From Parablautia sp. Marseille-Q6255 (GTDB taxonomy: Bacteria; Bacillota; Clostridia; Lachnospirales; Lachnospiraceae): DNA of 64,000 bases. The position numbers and the translations under genes are program-made. The notes under the pieces were generated by a model. That model saw nothing but the letters and a program-made list of their open reading frames with translations, was not told the origin of the DNA and ran no database searches. Below, one piece after another: positions 18,121-27,895 of this stretch (position 1 is its first letter; each line of letters starts with the position of its first letter). The DNA is taken from positions 186,001-250,000 of the forward strand of contig NZ_CATNVD010000001.1 of assembly GCF_951230155.1 (NCBI RefSeq), in the 5' to 3' direction.

Positions 18121-21100
18121 TTATTTATCTTTGATCATTGCATGCAGCTCCTGAAGAGAGTTGACCTCACCGCATCCCTGCATCTTCATAGACTTGATAC
18201 CGCTGACGGTAGCCGCTGCTGCCGCGATCGTTGTCATATACGGTACTTTCTTTTTGATAGCAGCCTTTCTCAGATAGCTGTCATCCATCTTACTGCTTGC
18301 CCCGACTGGCGTATTTACGATCAGGTCGATCTTGCCGTTCATGATCAGATCGTAGATATTCGGTCTGCCTTCCTGCACCTTATTGACCTGCTCTGCCTCG
18401 ATACCGGCCTCTTCCAGGGATTTTTTCGTTCCCTCTGTCGCAAGGATCTTAAATCCGGTCGCAACAAATTCCCTGGCCACACGGATCGTCTCTTCTTTAT
18501 CCTTATTATTTACAGAGATCAGCACTGTTCCCTCAAGCGGAAGCCTTGTCTGTGTCGCCTCCTGTGCCTTGAAGAATGCCTCTCCCCAGAATCTCGACAG
18601 CCCAAGCACTTCTCCGGTCGAACGCATCTCCGGTCCGAGCACCGGGTCTACCTCCTGGAACATATTGAACGGGAACACGGCTTCCTTTACTCCGTAATAC
18701 GGAATATCCTGTTCCTTTAACTGTGGAACCGGAGACGGTCTGCCTGTAAGCTCTGCAGTAGCCACCTCGATCGCGAGCGGTACCATACGGATGTTGCATA
18801 CCTTTGATACGAGCGGAACCGTACGGGATGCTCTCGGATTGGCCTCCAGCACATATACCTTTCCATTTTCGATCGCATACTGCATATTCATCAGACCCTT
18901 TACATGCATCTCCTCTGCGATCCTTCTCGTATATTCCTTGATCGTCGCAACATTCTCCTCGGAGAGATGTCTGGACGGGATAATACATGCAGAATCACCG
19001 GAATGTACACCCGCAAGCTCGATGTGCTCCATGACAGCCGGAACGAATGCATGCGTGCCGTCGCAGATCGCATCTGCCTCACATTCTGTGGCATGCATGA
19101 GGAAACGGTCGATCAGGATCGGACGATCCGGTGTCACGCCTACCGCAGCCTTCATATATCCGATCATGCTCTCAGGATTGTATACAACCTCCATGCCGCG
19201 TCCGCCAAGCACGTAGGACGGGCGCACCATCACCGGATAGCCGATCTTATCTGCGATCGCAAGCGCCTCATCTACATTGACTGCCATACCGGACTCCGGC
19301 ATCGGGATCTCCAGCTTCTCCATCATCGCGCGGAACAGATCGCGGTCCTCCGCGAGGTCGATCACAGACGGAGCCGTTCCAAGGATCCGGACGCCGTTCT
19401 TCTCCAGATCTGCTGCCAGATTCAGCGGCGTCTGTCCGCCAAACTGAGCGATCACGCCGACCGGCTTCTCCTTCTTATAGATGCTTAGTACATCCTCCAG
19501 TGTCAGCGGCTCGAAATAAAGCTTGTCAGACGTATCGTAATCCGTAGAAACCGTCTCAGGATTGCAGTTCACGATGATCGTCTCAAATCCGAGCTTTTTC
19601 AGCGCCAGAGAAGCGTGTACACAGCAATAGTCAAACTCAATACCCTGTCCGATACGGTTCGGTCCTCCGCCAAGGATCATGATCTTCGGCTTCTCCTCCC
19701 GGATCGGATTTTTGTCCGGTGCATTATAGGTGGAGTAATAATATGCATTATCCTTTGTGCCGCTTACGTGAACGCCCTCCCAGGCCTCCTCCACGCCAAG
19801 CTCGATCCGGCGCGTCCGGATATCAGCCTCCGGCACCTCAAGGATCTGGCTCAAATATTTATCAGAGAATCCGTCCTTCTTCGCCGCTGTGAGCGCCTCG
19901 TCAGACGGAAGGCCTCCTTTGTAAGAAAGCAGCGCTTCTTCCTCTTCTACAAGCTCCTTCATCTGCTCGATAAAGTAATGCTTTACCTTTGTTATCTCAT
20001 GGATCTCATCTACCGTCGCACCTTTTCGCAGCGCCTCATACATAATGAAATGGCGCTCGCTTGTCGGCGTTGCAAGCAGACGCAGCAGCTCTTCTTTGGA
20101 TCTGCTGTCAAAATCTTTTGCATGTCCGAGTCCGTATCTTCCCGTCTCCAGGCTTCGGATCGCTTTCTGGAATGCCTCCTTGTAGGTCTTTCCGATGCTC
20201 ATGACCTCTCCGACCGCGCGCATCTGCGTACCAAGCTTGTCCTCCACGCCTTTGAACTTTTCAAATGCCCAGCGCGCAAACTTGATCACAACGTAATCGC
20301 CGTCCGGCACGTATTTATCCAAAGTACCATACTTTCCGCACGGAATATCTTTCAGGGTCAGCCCTGTAGCAAGCATTGCAGAGACAAGTGCGATCGGGAA
20401 TCCTGTCGCCTTGGATGCAAGCGCAGAAGAACGTGACGTTCTCGGATTGATCTCGATGACAATGTCACGGTCTGTCTTCGGATCATGCGCCCACTGTACA
20501 TTTGTACCGCCGATTACCTGGATCGACTCAACGATCTTATAGGACTTTTCCTGAAGACGCTTCTGCACGTTCTCCGGGATCGTCAGCATCGGCGCGGAAC
20601 AGAAGGAATCTCCTGTATGTACACCGAGCGGATCAATATTCTCAATGAAGCAGACAGTGATCATGTTGTTGTCCGCGTCACGCACTACCTCAAGCTCGAG
20701 CTCCTCCCAGCCAAGGATCGATTCCTCCACCAGAACCTGTCCGACGAGACTTGCCTGCAGTCCGCGCGCACATACCGTTTTCAGCTCTTCTACATTATAT
20801 ACCAGACCGCCGCCGGCTCCGCCCATCGTATAAGCCGGACGCAGTACGACCGGATAGCCAAGGCGGTCAGCGATCGCAAGCGCCTCATCCACCGAGTATG
20901 CGACCTCGCTCCTTGCCATCTCGATCCCGAGACTCTCCATTGTCTTTTTAAACTCAATACGATCCTCACCGCGCTCGATCGCATCTACCTGAACACCGAT
21001 CACCTCTACGTTATACTTTTCCAGCACACCTGCCTGCGCTAATTCTGAACATAAATTAAGACCGGACTGTCCGCCAAGATTCGGCAATAAAGCATCTGGT

Positions 21101-21345
21101 CTTTCCTTTGCGATGATCTGTTCAATTCGTTCTACATTAAGCGGCTCAATATAAGTCACGTCGGCCGTTTCCGGATCCGTCATGATCGTAGCCGGATTAG
21201 AATTTACTAATACAATTTCATAACCTAAATTTCTAAGAGCCTTGCACGCCTGAGTTCCTGAATAATCAAATTCACAAGCCTGTCCGATAATGATCGGGCC
21301 GGAACCGATGATCAGTACTTTTTTAATATCTTTTCTCTGGGACAT
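18121..21345 (-). CDS. carB: Carbamoyl-phosphate synthase large subunit CarB
   Basis: Full-length CarB (1074 residues) with two ATP-grasp halves. The N-terminal half opens VLIIGSGPIIIGQACEFDYSG and the second half repeats it as IMILGGGPNRIGQGIEFDY near residue 555; the C-terminal MGS-like allosteric domain (about 935-1070) includes DLIVNTPVG. With the glutaminase subunit it makes carbamoyl phosphate for pyrimidines and arginine. GGAGG precedes the ATG. The small subunit gene carA is not adjacent (neighbours are rlmH and yqfC). It has its own promoter and terminator and is a single-gene unit. Confidence 0.97.
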   Translation of the reverse strand: MSQRKDIKKVLIIGSGPIIIGQACEFDYSGTQACKALRNLGYEIVLVNSNPATIMTDPETADVTYIEPLNVERIEQIIAKERPDALLPNLGGQSGLNLCSELAQAGVLEKYNVEVIGVQVDAIERGEDRIEFKKTMESLGIEMARSEVAYSVDEALAIADRLGYPVVLRPAYTMGGAGGGLVYNVEELKTVCARGLQASLVGQVLVEESILGWEELELEVVRDADNNMITVCFIENIDPLGVHTGDSFCSAPMLTIPENVQKRLQEKSYKIVESIQVIGGTNVQWAHDPKTDRDIVIEINPRTSRSSALASKATGFPIALVSAMLATGLTLKDIPCGKYGTLDKYVPDGDYVVIKFARWAFEKFKGVEDKLGTQMRAVGEVMSIGKTYKEAFQKAIRSLETGRYGLGHAKDFDSRSKEELLRLLATPTSERHFIMYEALRKGATVDEIHEITKVKHYFIEQMKELVEEEEALLSYKGGLPSDEALTAAKKDGFSDKYLSQILEVPEADIRTRRIELGVEEAWEGVHVSGTKDNAYYYSTYNAPDKNPIREEKPKIMILGGGPNRIGQGIEFDYCCVHASLALKKLGFETIIVNCNPETVSTDYDTSDKLYFEPLTLEDVLSIYKKEKPVGVIAQFGGQTPLNLAADLEKNGVRILGTAPSVIDLAEDRDLFRAMMEKLEIPMPESGMAVNVDEALAIADKIGYPVMVRPSYVLGGRGMEVVYNPESMIGYMKAAVGVTPDRPILIDRFLMHATECEADAICDGTHAFVPAVMEHIELAGVHSGDSACIIPSRHLSEENVATIKEYTRRIAEEMHVKGLMNMQYAIENGKVYVLEANPRASRTVPLVSKVCNIRMVPLAIEVATAELTGRPSPVPQLKEQDIPYYGVKEAVFPFNMFQEVDPVLGPEMRSTGEVLGLSRFWGEAFFKAQEATQTRLPLEGTVLISVNNKDKEETIRVAREFVATGFKILATEGTKKSLEEAGIEAEQVNKVQEGRPNIYDLIMNGKIDLIVNTPVGASSKMDDSYLRKAAIKKKVPYMTTIAAAAATVSGIKSMKMQGCGEVNSLQELHAMIKDK

Positions 21346-21390
21346 CCTTACTCCTCCATTTTGTATATAGTACTTACAGTTATCCCGAAT

Positions 21391-21419
21391 ATTATACAGG
21401 ATAACCGTTATAACTGCAA
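21391..21419 (-). promoter_or_regulatory. Sigma-A promoter of carB
   Basis: Minus-strand TTGCAG (plus 21414-21419), a 17-base spacer and a perfect TATAAT (plus 21391-21396) lie about 45 bases before the carB ATG. The short leader leaves no room for a PyrR-type attenuator, and none is seen. Confidence 0.8.
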
Positions 21420-21504
21420 GAGCTGATTTGCAGATTTTGTACAGTTTTTTGTCTTTTTCTGTCTTTTTTCTCTCCGCCGTTTTGAGATCCCGCAGCGCCG
21501 GATG

Positions 21505-21984
21505 TTATTTGTGGTACGGCTCTCCCCTGCTGATCCGGAAGCTGCGGTACAGCTGCTCAAGCAGTATCATCCGCATCAGCTGGTGCGGAAAGGTCATTTT
21601 TGAAAAACTCAGACGATCATCTGCCCGGTCCAGCACCTCGTCGGAAAGTCCCAGCGATCCGCCGATCACAAAGACCAGATGCCCTTTTCCCTGCACGCCA
21701 AGACGGTCAAGCTCCTTTGAGAGCTCCACCGAGTCCGGCATATGACCGTTGATCGCAAGTGCGATCACGTAATCTCCGTCTTTGATATAGCGCAGGAGCC
21801 GCTCTCCCTCGGTCCGCCTGATCTGAGCTTCCTGTGCGGCAGACGCCTGATCCGGCGTCTTTTCATCCGCCACCTCGAGGATCTCCAGGCGGCAGTACCG
21901 TCCAAGCCTCTTTGCATATTCAGCGATCCCGTCCCGCAGATATTTTTCCTTGATTTTTCCTACTGTCAGAACTGTAATCTTCAT
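21505..21984 (-). CDS. rlmH: 23S rRNA pseudouridine-1915 N3-methyltransferase RlmH
   Basis: The 159-residue SPOUT methyltransferase contains [15 protein letters not shown] (SAM knot loop) and the C-terminal [20 protein letters not shown]-type block ending GEPYHK, diagnostic for RlmH. It methylates pseudouridine 1915 in helix 69 of 23S rRNA on assembled ribosomes. Start [19 protein letters not shown] is canonical. Its ATG overlaps the stop of the small DUF2007-like gene by four bases. Confidence 0.97.
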   Translation of the reverse strand: MKITVLTVGKIKEKYLRDGIAEYAKRLGRYCRLEILEVADEKTPDQASAAQEAQIRRTEGERLLRYIKDGDYVIALAINGHMPDSVELSKELDRLGVQGKGHLVFVIGGSLGLSDEVLDRADDRLSFSKMTFPHQLMRMILLEQLYRSFRISRGEPYHK

Positions 21985-22241
21985 ACTCCATGCTCCCGCA
22001 GCACATATTTCGCCTTCTCGTAATCCTTTTTATGTACAAACACCTCATACGTATCTTCAGCTGCGAACCCTCCCATACGGCTGCGCATCGTGCCTGCTCC
22101 GGGCGCGGCCCATTTATCCATGGGATTCGACACCTTGTAAGTGTAATCGATCCCTTCACATGCAAGAATATCACGTATCTTTGAAAATCTGCGCATATCT
22201 GTACCGATATAAATGCTTTCTCTGTTAAATACTGTAATCAT
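21981..22241 (-). CDS. Small DUF2007-like protein, function unknown
   Basis: I chose the ATG at 22241 (AAGGA eight bases upstream) rather than the first in-frame codon at 22277, which lies in the preceding terminator. The 86-residue product [16 protein letters not shown]... continues with a helix ([20 protein letters not shown]) and ends [20 protein letters not shown] strand-helix-strand plan with a C-terminal VHKKDYEKA helix resembles the DUF2007 signal-transducer fold. The resemblance is by pattern only. It is translationally coupled to rlmH. Confidence 0.6.
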   Translation of the reverse strand: MITVFNRESIYIGTDMRRFSKIRDILACEGIDYTYKVSNPMDKWAAPGAGTMRSRMGGFAAEDTYEVFVHKKDYEKAKYVLREHGV

Positions 22242-22260
22242 AGGCAGATTCCTTTCCCAC

Positions 22261-22324
22261 AAAAAACATCCGGGCAAAGATCACGGTCAGTGCCCCTGCG
22301 CTGCCATCTGTCTTTGTCCGGATG
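22261..22324 (-). terminator. Intrinsic terminator after nfnB
   Basis: Arms CATCCGGGCAAAGA (22267-22280) and TCTTTGTCCGGATG (22311-22324) pair with one G-T wobble around a 30-base loop. On the minus strand the stem is followed by a six-T run. It lies 14 bases after the nfnB stop and ends the nfnAB transcript. Confidence 0.78.
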
Positions 22325-22337
22325 CGGTTGCGTTTGT

Positions 22338-23729
22338 TTAGTTCTTTGCACTCAGGAACTCATGGATTCCCTTTGCTGCAGCCTTTCCGGCGCCCATAGC
22401 CAGGATAACGGTAGCCGCTCCTGTCACAGCATCGCCGCCTGCAAACACGCCGTCCTTTGAGGTCTGGCCTGTCGTATCATCTGCCACGATGCATTTTCTC
22501 TTATTTACATCCAGTCCGATCGTGGTAGAGGAGATCAGCGGGTTCGGTGACGTACCCAGTGACATGATCACAGTGTCAACATCAATGTCAAACTCAGATC
22601 CCGGGATCTCTACCGGACGTCTTCTTCCGGATGCATCCGGCTCGCCAAGCTCCATGCGGATGCAGCGGATACCGCATACGCTGTCGTTCTCATCTACGAG
22701 GATCTCCTTTGGATTTGTCAGAAGATCAAAAATGATCCCCTCTTCCTTTGCGTGATGAACCTCTTCTGCACGGGCCGGAAGCTCTGCCTCACTTCTGCGG
22801 TATACGATATGTACTTCTGCACCGAGACGCAGCGCTGTTCTTGCAGCGTCCATTGCAACGTTTCCGCCGCCGACTACTGCTACCTTTTTGCCGTGTACGA
22901 TCGGTGTATCATAATCCTCACGGAAAGCTTTCATCAGGTTATTTCTGGTCAGGTACTCATTCGCAGAGAATACACCCTTTGCAGTCTCTCCCGGAATACC
23001 CATAAACATCGGAAGTCCTGCGCCGGAACCGATAAATACCGCCTCAAATCCTTCCTCATCCATCAGCTCATCAATTGTAATAGACTTGCCAATGATGACA
23101 TTTGTCTCGATCTTTACACCGAGAGATTTTACATTTTCCACTTCCTTTGCGACCACGTCAAGCTTCGGAAGACGGAACTCCGGAATACCGTATACAAGCA
23201 CTCCGCCCGGCTCATGAAGCGCCTCAAAGATCGTCACATCATAGCCATACTTTGCGAGATCACCGGCGCAGGTAAGTCCTGCAGGACCGGAACCGATCAC
23301 TGCCACCTTGCGTCCTGTCCTGTTCTCGGGAGCAGGCGGTTTGATCCCGTTCTCTCTTGCCCAGTCAGCAACAAAGCGCTCCAGCTTTCCAATAGAAACA
23401 GCCTCGCCTTTGATGCCGCGGATACATTTTCCCTCACACTGGCTCTCCTGCGGACAGACACGGCCGCAGATTGCCGGAAGTGCACTGGACTCGGAGATCA
23501 CCTTGTAGGCATCCTCGAATTTTCCTTCTTTTACTTCCTTGATAAATGCCGGGATATTGATATTTACCGGGCATCCCTCGATACATTTTGCATTTTTGCA
23601 ATTTAAGCAGCGCGCAGCTTCTTCCATTGCTTCTTCTTTATTATAGCCAAGGCATACCTCGTCAAAATTTGTCGCTCTCACCTGCGGATCCTGCTCTCTT
23701 ACAGGAACCTTCTTTAATACGTCTGCCAT
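22338..23729 (-). CDS. NfnB-type large subunit of NADH-dependent reduced ferredoxin:NADP+ oxidoreductase (GltD-like)
   Basis: The 463-residue protein is a GltD/NfnB flavoprotein. The N-terminus has two [4Fe-4S]-type cysteine sets (CLNCKNAKCIEGCPV near 40-55; ICGRVCPQESQCEGKC near 88-104), then FAD and NAD(P) Rossmann motifs VIGSGPAGLTCAGDLAKYG and VVGGGNVAMDAARTALRLGA. Alone such a protein is often called glutamate synthase small chain. Direct linkage to an NfnA-like [2Fe-2S] flavoprotein (overlapping by one base) and absence of a glutamate synthase large chain make NfnAB more likely, which couples NADH and reduced ferredoxin to NADPH formation. Stop codon is followed by a strong terminator. 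Confidence 0.87.
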   Translation of the reverse strand: MADVLKKVPVREQDPQVRATNFDEVCLGYNKEEAMEEAARCLNCKNAKCIEGCPVNINIPAFIKEVKEGKFEDAYKVISESSALPAICGRVCPQESQCEGKCIRGIKGEAVSIGKLERFVADWARENGIKPPAPENRTGRKVAVIGSGPAGLTCAGDLAKYGYDVTIFEALHEPGGVLVYGIPEFRLPKLDVVAKEVENVKSLGVKIETNVIIGKSITIDELMDEEGFEAVFIGSGAGLPMFMGIPGETAKGVFSANEYLTRNNLMKAFREDYDTPIVHGKKVAVVGGGNVAMDAARTALRLGAEVHIVYRRSEAELPARAEEVHHAKEEGIIFDLLTNPKEILVDENDSVCGIRCIRMELGEPDASGRRRPVEIPGSEFDIDVDTVIMSLGTSPNPLISSTTIGLDVNKRKCIVADDTTGQTSKDGVFAGGDAVTGAATVILAMGAGKAAAKGIHEFLSAKN

Positions 23730-24622
23730 TATTCGTCACCTCCGCAATTGCCGCATCCGCCGTGATGAGTATCTCCCTCACGCAGCTTCAGAAGCGCTCT
23801 GCCTTCCTCTGTCTTGTACATTGCCTGTCTCTTCATCGCAGCGTCGAAATCGATCAGATGACCGTCAAACTCCGGCCCATCCACGCAGGCAAACTTCACT
23901 TCATCGCCGACTACCACACGACATGCTCCGCACATGCCTGTGCCGTCCACCATGATCGGGTTCATGCTGACGATCGTCTTCAGATTGTATTTTTTCGTTG
24001 TCAGGCAGCAGAATTTCATCATGATCATCGGTCCGATGGATACACACCAGTCGTATGTCTTTCCTTCGTTTGTGATCAGATCATCAATAACTTTTGTGAC
24101 CATACCGCTTCTGCCGTAGGAACCGTCATCGGTGGTGATGTAGAGATTTCCTGCCACCTCTTTGAACTTATCCTCCATGATCACGAGGTCCTTTGTCTTG
24201 GCTCCGATGATAACATCAGCCTCAACGCCATGCTCATGCAGCCATTTTACCTGCGGATATACCGGTGCAGTACCTACACCGCCGGCAACAAAAAGAATCT
24301 TTTTCTTTTTTGTCTCCTCCAGCTCTTTCTCCAGACACAGCTCTGACGGCTGTCCGAGCGGACCTACGAAATCGCGGAAGGAATCTCCCGTCTTCAGTGT
24401 AGCAAACTTCTCTGTAGAAGCACCGATCGGCTGGAATACGATCGTGATTGTGCCGGCCTCTCTGTCATAGTCGCAGATCGTAAGCGGGATCCTCTCACCG
24501 ACTTCATCCATCTTGACAATAATAAACTGTCCCGGCAGGCAGCGCTTTGCAACTCGCGGAGCTTCGACAACCATCTCATAGATATTGCCCGCAAGCTTTC
24601 CTGCTTTCAAAATCTTGTACAT
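23729..24622 (-). CDS. NfnA-type FAD/[2Fe-2S] small subunit (ferredoxin-NADP+ reductase-like)
   Basis: The 297-residue protein has an FNR-like FAD/NAD module (RCLPGQFIIVKMDEVGERIP; FVAGGVGTAPVYPQ near 110-123) and a C-terminal [2Fe-2S] site GMCGACRVVVGDEVKFACVDG (positions about 220-240), as in dihydroorotate dehydrogenase electron-transfer subunits and NfnA. The very C-terminus adds a His/Gly/Cys-rich tail (THHGGCGNCGGDE). Paired with NfnB it forms the flavin-based electron-bifurcating transhydrogenase common in clostridia. GGAGG precedes the ATG. A sigma-A promoter lies upstream. Confidence 0.87.
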   Translation of the reverse strand: MYKILKAGKLAGNIYEMVVEAPRVAKRCLPGQFIIVKMDEVGERIPLTICDYDREAGTITIVFQPIGASTEKFATLKTGDSFRDFVGPLGQPSELCLEKELEETKKKKILFVAGGVGTAPVYPQVKWLHEHGVEADVIIGAKTKDLVIMEDKFKEVAGNLYITTDDGSYGRSGMVTKVIDDLITNEGKTYDWCVSIGPMIMMKFCCLTTKKYNLKTIVSMNPIMVDGTGMCGACRVVVGDEVKFACVDGPEFDGHLIDFDAAMKRQAMYKTEEGRALLKLREGDTHHGGCGNCGGDE

Positions 24623-24704
24623 TCGTATACCTCCATATTGTTTATAGCAGGGAAACCCTGCCTTTGTACTGCGCGCTGTAAATCACGCAGGTCATATTTC
24701 ATTC

Positions 24705-24733
24705 AGTATAAAACAACAGACGGGAAAATTCAA
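24705..24733 (-). promoter_or_regulatory. Sigma-A promoter of nfnAB, with leader hairpin
   Basis: Minus-strand TTGAAT (plus 24728-24733), 17 bases, TATACT (plus 24705-24710). The leader of about 75 bases contains the small perfect hairpin GCAGGG-TTT-CCCTGC (around plus 24648-24663), not followed by Ts. Confidence 0.7.
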
Positions 24734-24752
24734 CGGGAAAATCAGACATTTG

Positions 24753-27700
24753 TCAGTTTTCTTCGAGATAATTTTCAAATTCCTCTGCAGACATCAAAAT
24801 CTTCCGGGGCTTTGTTCCCTCTTCCGGCCCCACAACTCCCGCCTCGCTTAGCTGATCCATGATCCGGGCCGCACGGTTAAAGCCGATTTTGAACACACGC
24901 TGCAGCATACCGATGGAAGCTTTATCTTTTTCGATAATAAATTTACCCGCATCCGCAAACAGCGCATCCGTATCCTCCTCGCCTCTTGCTGCGGCCGCAC
25001 TGTGCTGGACCTTCGCGATCTGAGCTTCTATGTCCGCACGGTAAGACGGATCTGTATTTTTGTTTTTCAGAAAATCTACCACATCAGAGACTTCTTCATC
25101 TGAAACAAACGCCCCCTGCACTCTGGCCGGCTTCTGATAGCCCTGCGGATAAAACAGCATGTCTCCTTTTCCAAGCAGCTTTTCCGCCCCTCCCATATCA
25201 ATGATCGTACGGGAATCGACGCTTGACGTCACCGAAAAGGCAATACGCGAAGGCATATTTGCCTTGATCAGTCCGGTGATGACATTTACAGACGGACGCT
25301 GTGTCGCGATGATCAGATGGATCCCCGCCGCACGCGCAAGCTGTGCCAGGCGGCAGATAGAATCCTCCACCTCGCCCGGAGCCACCATCATCAGATCCGC
25401 AAGCTCATCCACGATGATAATGATCTGCGGAAGCTTCTGCGGCTTCTTGTCATCTTCTATATCCTGAATATCCTCGATCTTTTTATTATATCCCTTCAGA
25501 TCGCGCACACCAAGCTCTGCGAATTTGTTGTACCGGTCCGTCATCTCCGCAACCCCCCAGTTAAGCGCACCTGCCGCTTTCTTTGGGTCTGTCACAACCG
25601 GGATATAAAGATGCGGGATCCCATTATATACACTCAGCTCTACGACCTTCGGGTCGATCATGATCAGTTTGACCTCTTCCGGCTTTGCCTTGTACAGGAT
25701 ACTCATGATCAGCGTATTGATGCAGACGGACTTACCGGATCCTGTGGCTCCTGCGATCAGCAGATGAGGCATCTTCGCAATATCGGAGACAACAACCTTT
25801 CCGGCGATATCCTTTCCCGTGGCAAACGCCAGCTTTGACGGATGCTTTCTGAATTCCTTTGATTCCAGCAGATCACGCAGCGCCACAGCGCTGTTCTCTG
25901 TATTTGGCACCTCAATACCGACGGCTGCCTTTCCGGGGATCGGCGCTTCAATACGAATATCGGCTGCCGCAAGATTCAGCTTGATATCATCGGCAAGTGA
26001 GACAATGCGGCTGACCTTTACTCCCTGTTCCGGCAAAAGCTCATAGCGGGTCACGCTCGGTCCGCAGCTTACATTTGTTACTGTCACACGCACGCCAAAG
26101 CTCTCAAGCGTCTGCTGCAGCTTCGCCGCTGTCTTTCGTATCTCCTGTTCCTGCCCCGCACTTGATTTACTGCTGCCGCGCTTTAGAAGATCCAGCGGCG
26201 GGAATACGTATTCCGGCTTTACTGCCTCTGCCGCTTTTTCCATCTCAGCCTGCACACTGGCGATCCCCTCCTCGATCTCCTCCTTTGAGGAGCGTGGATT
26301 CTTTTTCGGCGCCATCGGCCGGGCTGCCTCCTCCTGCTCTTTCCTGTCTTCTTCGGATACCTCAGAAACCTTTTCTCTGCTTTCCGGTGCTTTTCTCACC
26401 TGCTCCGCCGCCTGCGCTTCCTGAGATGGTTGCACCGCGTGCGGTTCGCGGTATGGCAGCTCTTCCTGTCCGCCGCCTGCTTCCTCCTGCTGCTGTGTAT
26501 GGATCCCCTCAATATGCAGCGGCATACGCTCGCTGTAAAGCTCAAGCCCCATATCATCCGCTTTCTCATCCGTCTGCATGTCTGCAGTCAGCTGCTCCAG
26601 ATCAATATAGGAGGTCCCTTTCTCCGGCGAAGCGTCCATGCGCATACTGCGGCCGCCATCCAGGTGTCCGGGCATGATCTCATGGATCTCTGCCCCAACG
26701 CTCTCCGGACTGCCGACGATCTTCGTATCCATTGTCACGCCGCAGACCTTATGCCCGGTACGGCTCTCACGCCCCTGGACCGGAAACAGGACCGGCACGT
26801 CGATCTCTGTGCGTACCTGCTGTCTGCCGCCTCTGTGGCCCTTTTCCTGTGCCATGACATTTTGCTGCGGCTGCTCCTGACAGGCCGTCTCATCTGCCCT
26901 GTCCTCCCCGGGCGCCTGCGCATTTCTCACATTGTCCCGCACTACCACCGGATGGTGCCTGCGGTACGCTTCCTCCTCCTGCCACTCTTCCATCTCCCTG
27001 CGATGCGCCTCGCGCCTTCTGGCAGAGGATTCCCTTGCCGAGCGATATACCCGGCTGCTTTTATTTCTGACAAAACGCATCAGGGATTTCTGTGTTGTCA
27101 GCACAAAAAATACGATCATCAGAACCAGGAGCAGGATCCCCGTTCCTGCCACGCCCAGGGCAGGCTGCAGCAGGCTGCAGATCGTACCGCCGATCACTCC
27201 GCCCCCTGTTTTTTTAGAAGCGCAGAACTCATACAGCTGTGCCGCGGTGGCATGCGGCTCCTCTCCATATACAAACAGCGCTGCAACACCGCAGATACAG
27301 ATGTACAGTCCGAGTGCAGACAGGCATTTCACAGATGCGATGCGGCTGCCTCTATTTGATATCAGAAATGCAGCTGCCACAAATACGATCACCGGAAACG
27401 CGTATGCCGTGATCCCGAACACACCAAAACTGACATCGGAGATCACCTCTCCAAGATAACCCCCGATGCCAAAATAACTGATATATAACAAAATACAGAC
27501 TGCAAGGATCAGCCACAGCACAGCCTCCCTCACGATCAGCGGATTTGTCTGTTCCCGATCAGGCGATATGCCGGCTGTCTGCTGCTCGACTCTGGTCAGC
27601 TTTGCAGGACGGCTTTCTCCTGACCGGGTACGCTTTGCCGTCTTCCCTGTGCTCTTTGACGGTCCTGCCTCCCGAACGGAAGCAGCCGTCTGTTTCACTG

Positions 27701-27848
27701 CTGTACCGCTCTTTCTGGTTCCTGTGCTTTTTTTCGCTGCGGTACTGCTCTTTCCGGTCCCGGTACTTTTTCCTGCTGCGCCGCCCTTTGCGGTAGCTGT
27801 GCCCTTCTTCGCTGTTGTAGTCTTTTTCTTTGTTGCGTTTGATGCCAA
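24753..27848 (-). CDS. FtsK/SpoIIIE DNA translocase with H1-like N-terminal tail
   Basis: The 1031-residue protein starts at TTG (27848; GAGGGG eight bases upstream). Residues 1-about 85 are a Lys/Ala/Thr/Ser-rich tail with repeated KKTT, AKKST and GTGKS units resembling histone H1 tails. About four membrane segments follow (about 105-255), then an acidic/Gln-rich linker to about 540. The motor shows Walker [17 protein letters not shown] (about 698-713) and [15 protein letters not shown] (Walker B), and the C-terminal gamma domain (about 965-1031) for KOPS-type DNA reading. It pumps chromosome ends at the septum during division or sporulation. Whether it acts as FtsK or SpoIIIE cannot be decided. 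Confidence 0.95.
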   Translation of the reverse strand: MASNATKKKTTTAKKGTATAKGGAAGKSTGTGKSSTAAKKSTGTRKSGTAVKQTAASVREAGPSKSTGKTAKRTRSGESRPAKLTRVEQQTAGISPDREQTNPLIVREAVLWLILAVCILLYISYFGIGGYLGEVISDVSFGVFGITAYAFPVIVFVAAAFLISNRGSRIASVKCLSALGLYICICGVAALFVYGEEPHATAAQLYEFCASKKTGGGVIGGTICSLLQPALGVAGTGILLLVLMIVFFVLTTQKSLMRFVRNKSSRVYRSARESSARRREAHRREMEEWQEEEAYRRHHPVVVRDNVRNAQAPGEDRADETACQEQPQQNVMAQEKGHRGGRQQVRTEIDVPVLFPVQGRESRTGHKVCGVTMDTKIVGSPESVGAEIHEIMPGHLDGGRSMRMDASPEKGTSYIDLEQLTADMQTDEKADDMGLELYSERMPLHIEGIHTQQQEEAGGGQEELPYREPHAVQPSQEAQAAEQVRKAPESREKVSEVSEEDRKEQEEAARPMAPKKNPRSSKEEIEEGIASVQAEMEKAAEAVKPEYVFPPLDLLKRGSSKSSAGQEQEIRKTAAKLQQTLESFGVRVTVTNVSCGPSVTRYELLPEQGVKVSRIVSLADDIKLNLAAADIRIEAPIPGKAAVGIEVPNTENSAVALRDLLESKEFRKHPSKLAFATGKDIAGKVVVSDIAKMPHLLIAGATGSGKSVCINTLIMSILYKAKPEEVKLIMIDPKVVELSVYNGIPHLYIPVVTDPKKAAGALNWGVAEMTDRYNKFAELGVRDLKGYNKKIEDIQDIEDDKKPQKLPQIIIIVDELADLMMVAPGEVEDSICRLAQLARAAGIHLIIATQRPSVNVITGLIKANMPSRIAFSVTSSVDSRTIIDMGGAEKLLGKGDMLFYPQGYQKPARVQGAFVSDEEVSDVVDFLKNKNTDPSYRADIEAQIAKVQHSAAAARGEEDTDALFADAGKFIIEKDKASIGMLQRVFKIGFNRAARIMDQLSEAGVVGPEEGTKPRKILMSAEEFENYLEEN

Positions 27849-27895
27849 TTTTACGTCCCCTCTAACTTTTCATTCTACATGACATGCGGCATCTC

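Noticed and set aside
19615-20436. 273-codon plus-strand open frame inside carB
   Set aside because: Antisense shadow of a fully conserved carB frame; composition is that of complementary codons.
22338-23729. Calling this protein glutamate synthase small chain
   Set aside because: No large chain is nearby and it is coupled to an FNR-type [2Fe-2S] flavoprotein, which fits NfnAB better.
26430-27359. 309-codon plus-strand open frame inside ftsK
   Set aside because: Antisense to the FtsK linker and membrane region; no family pattern.
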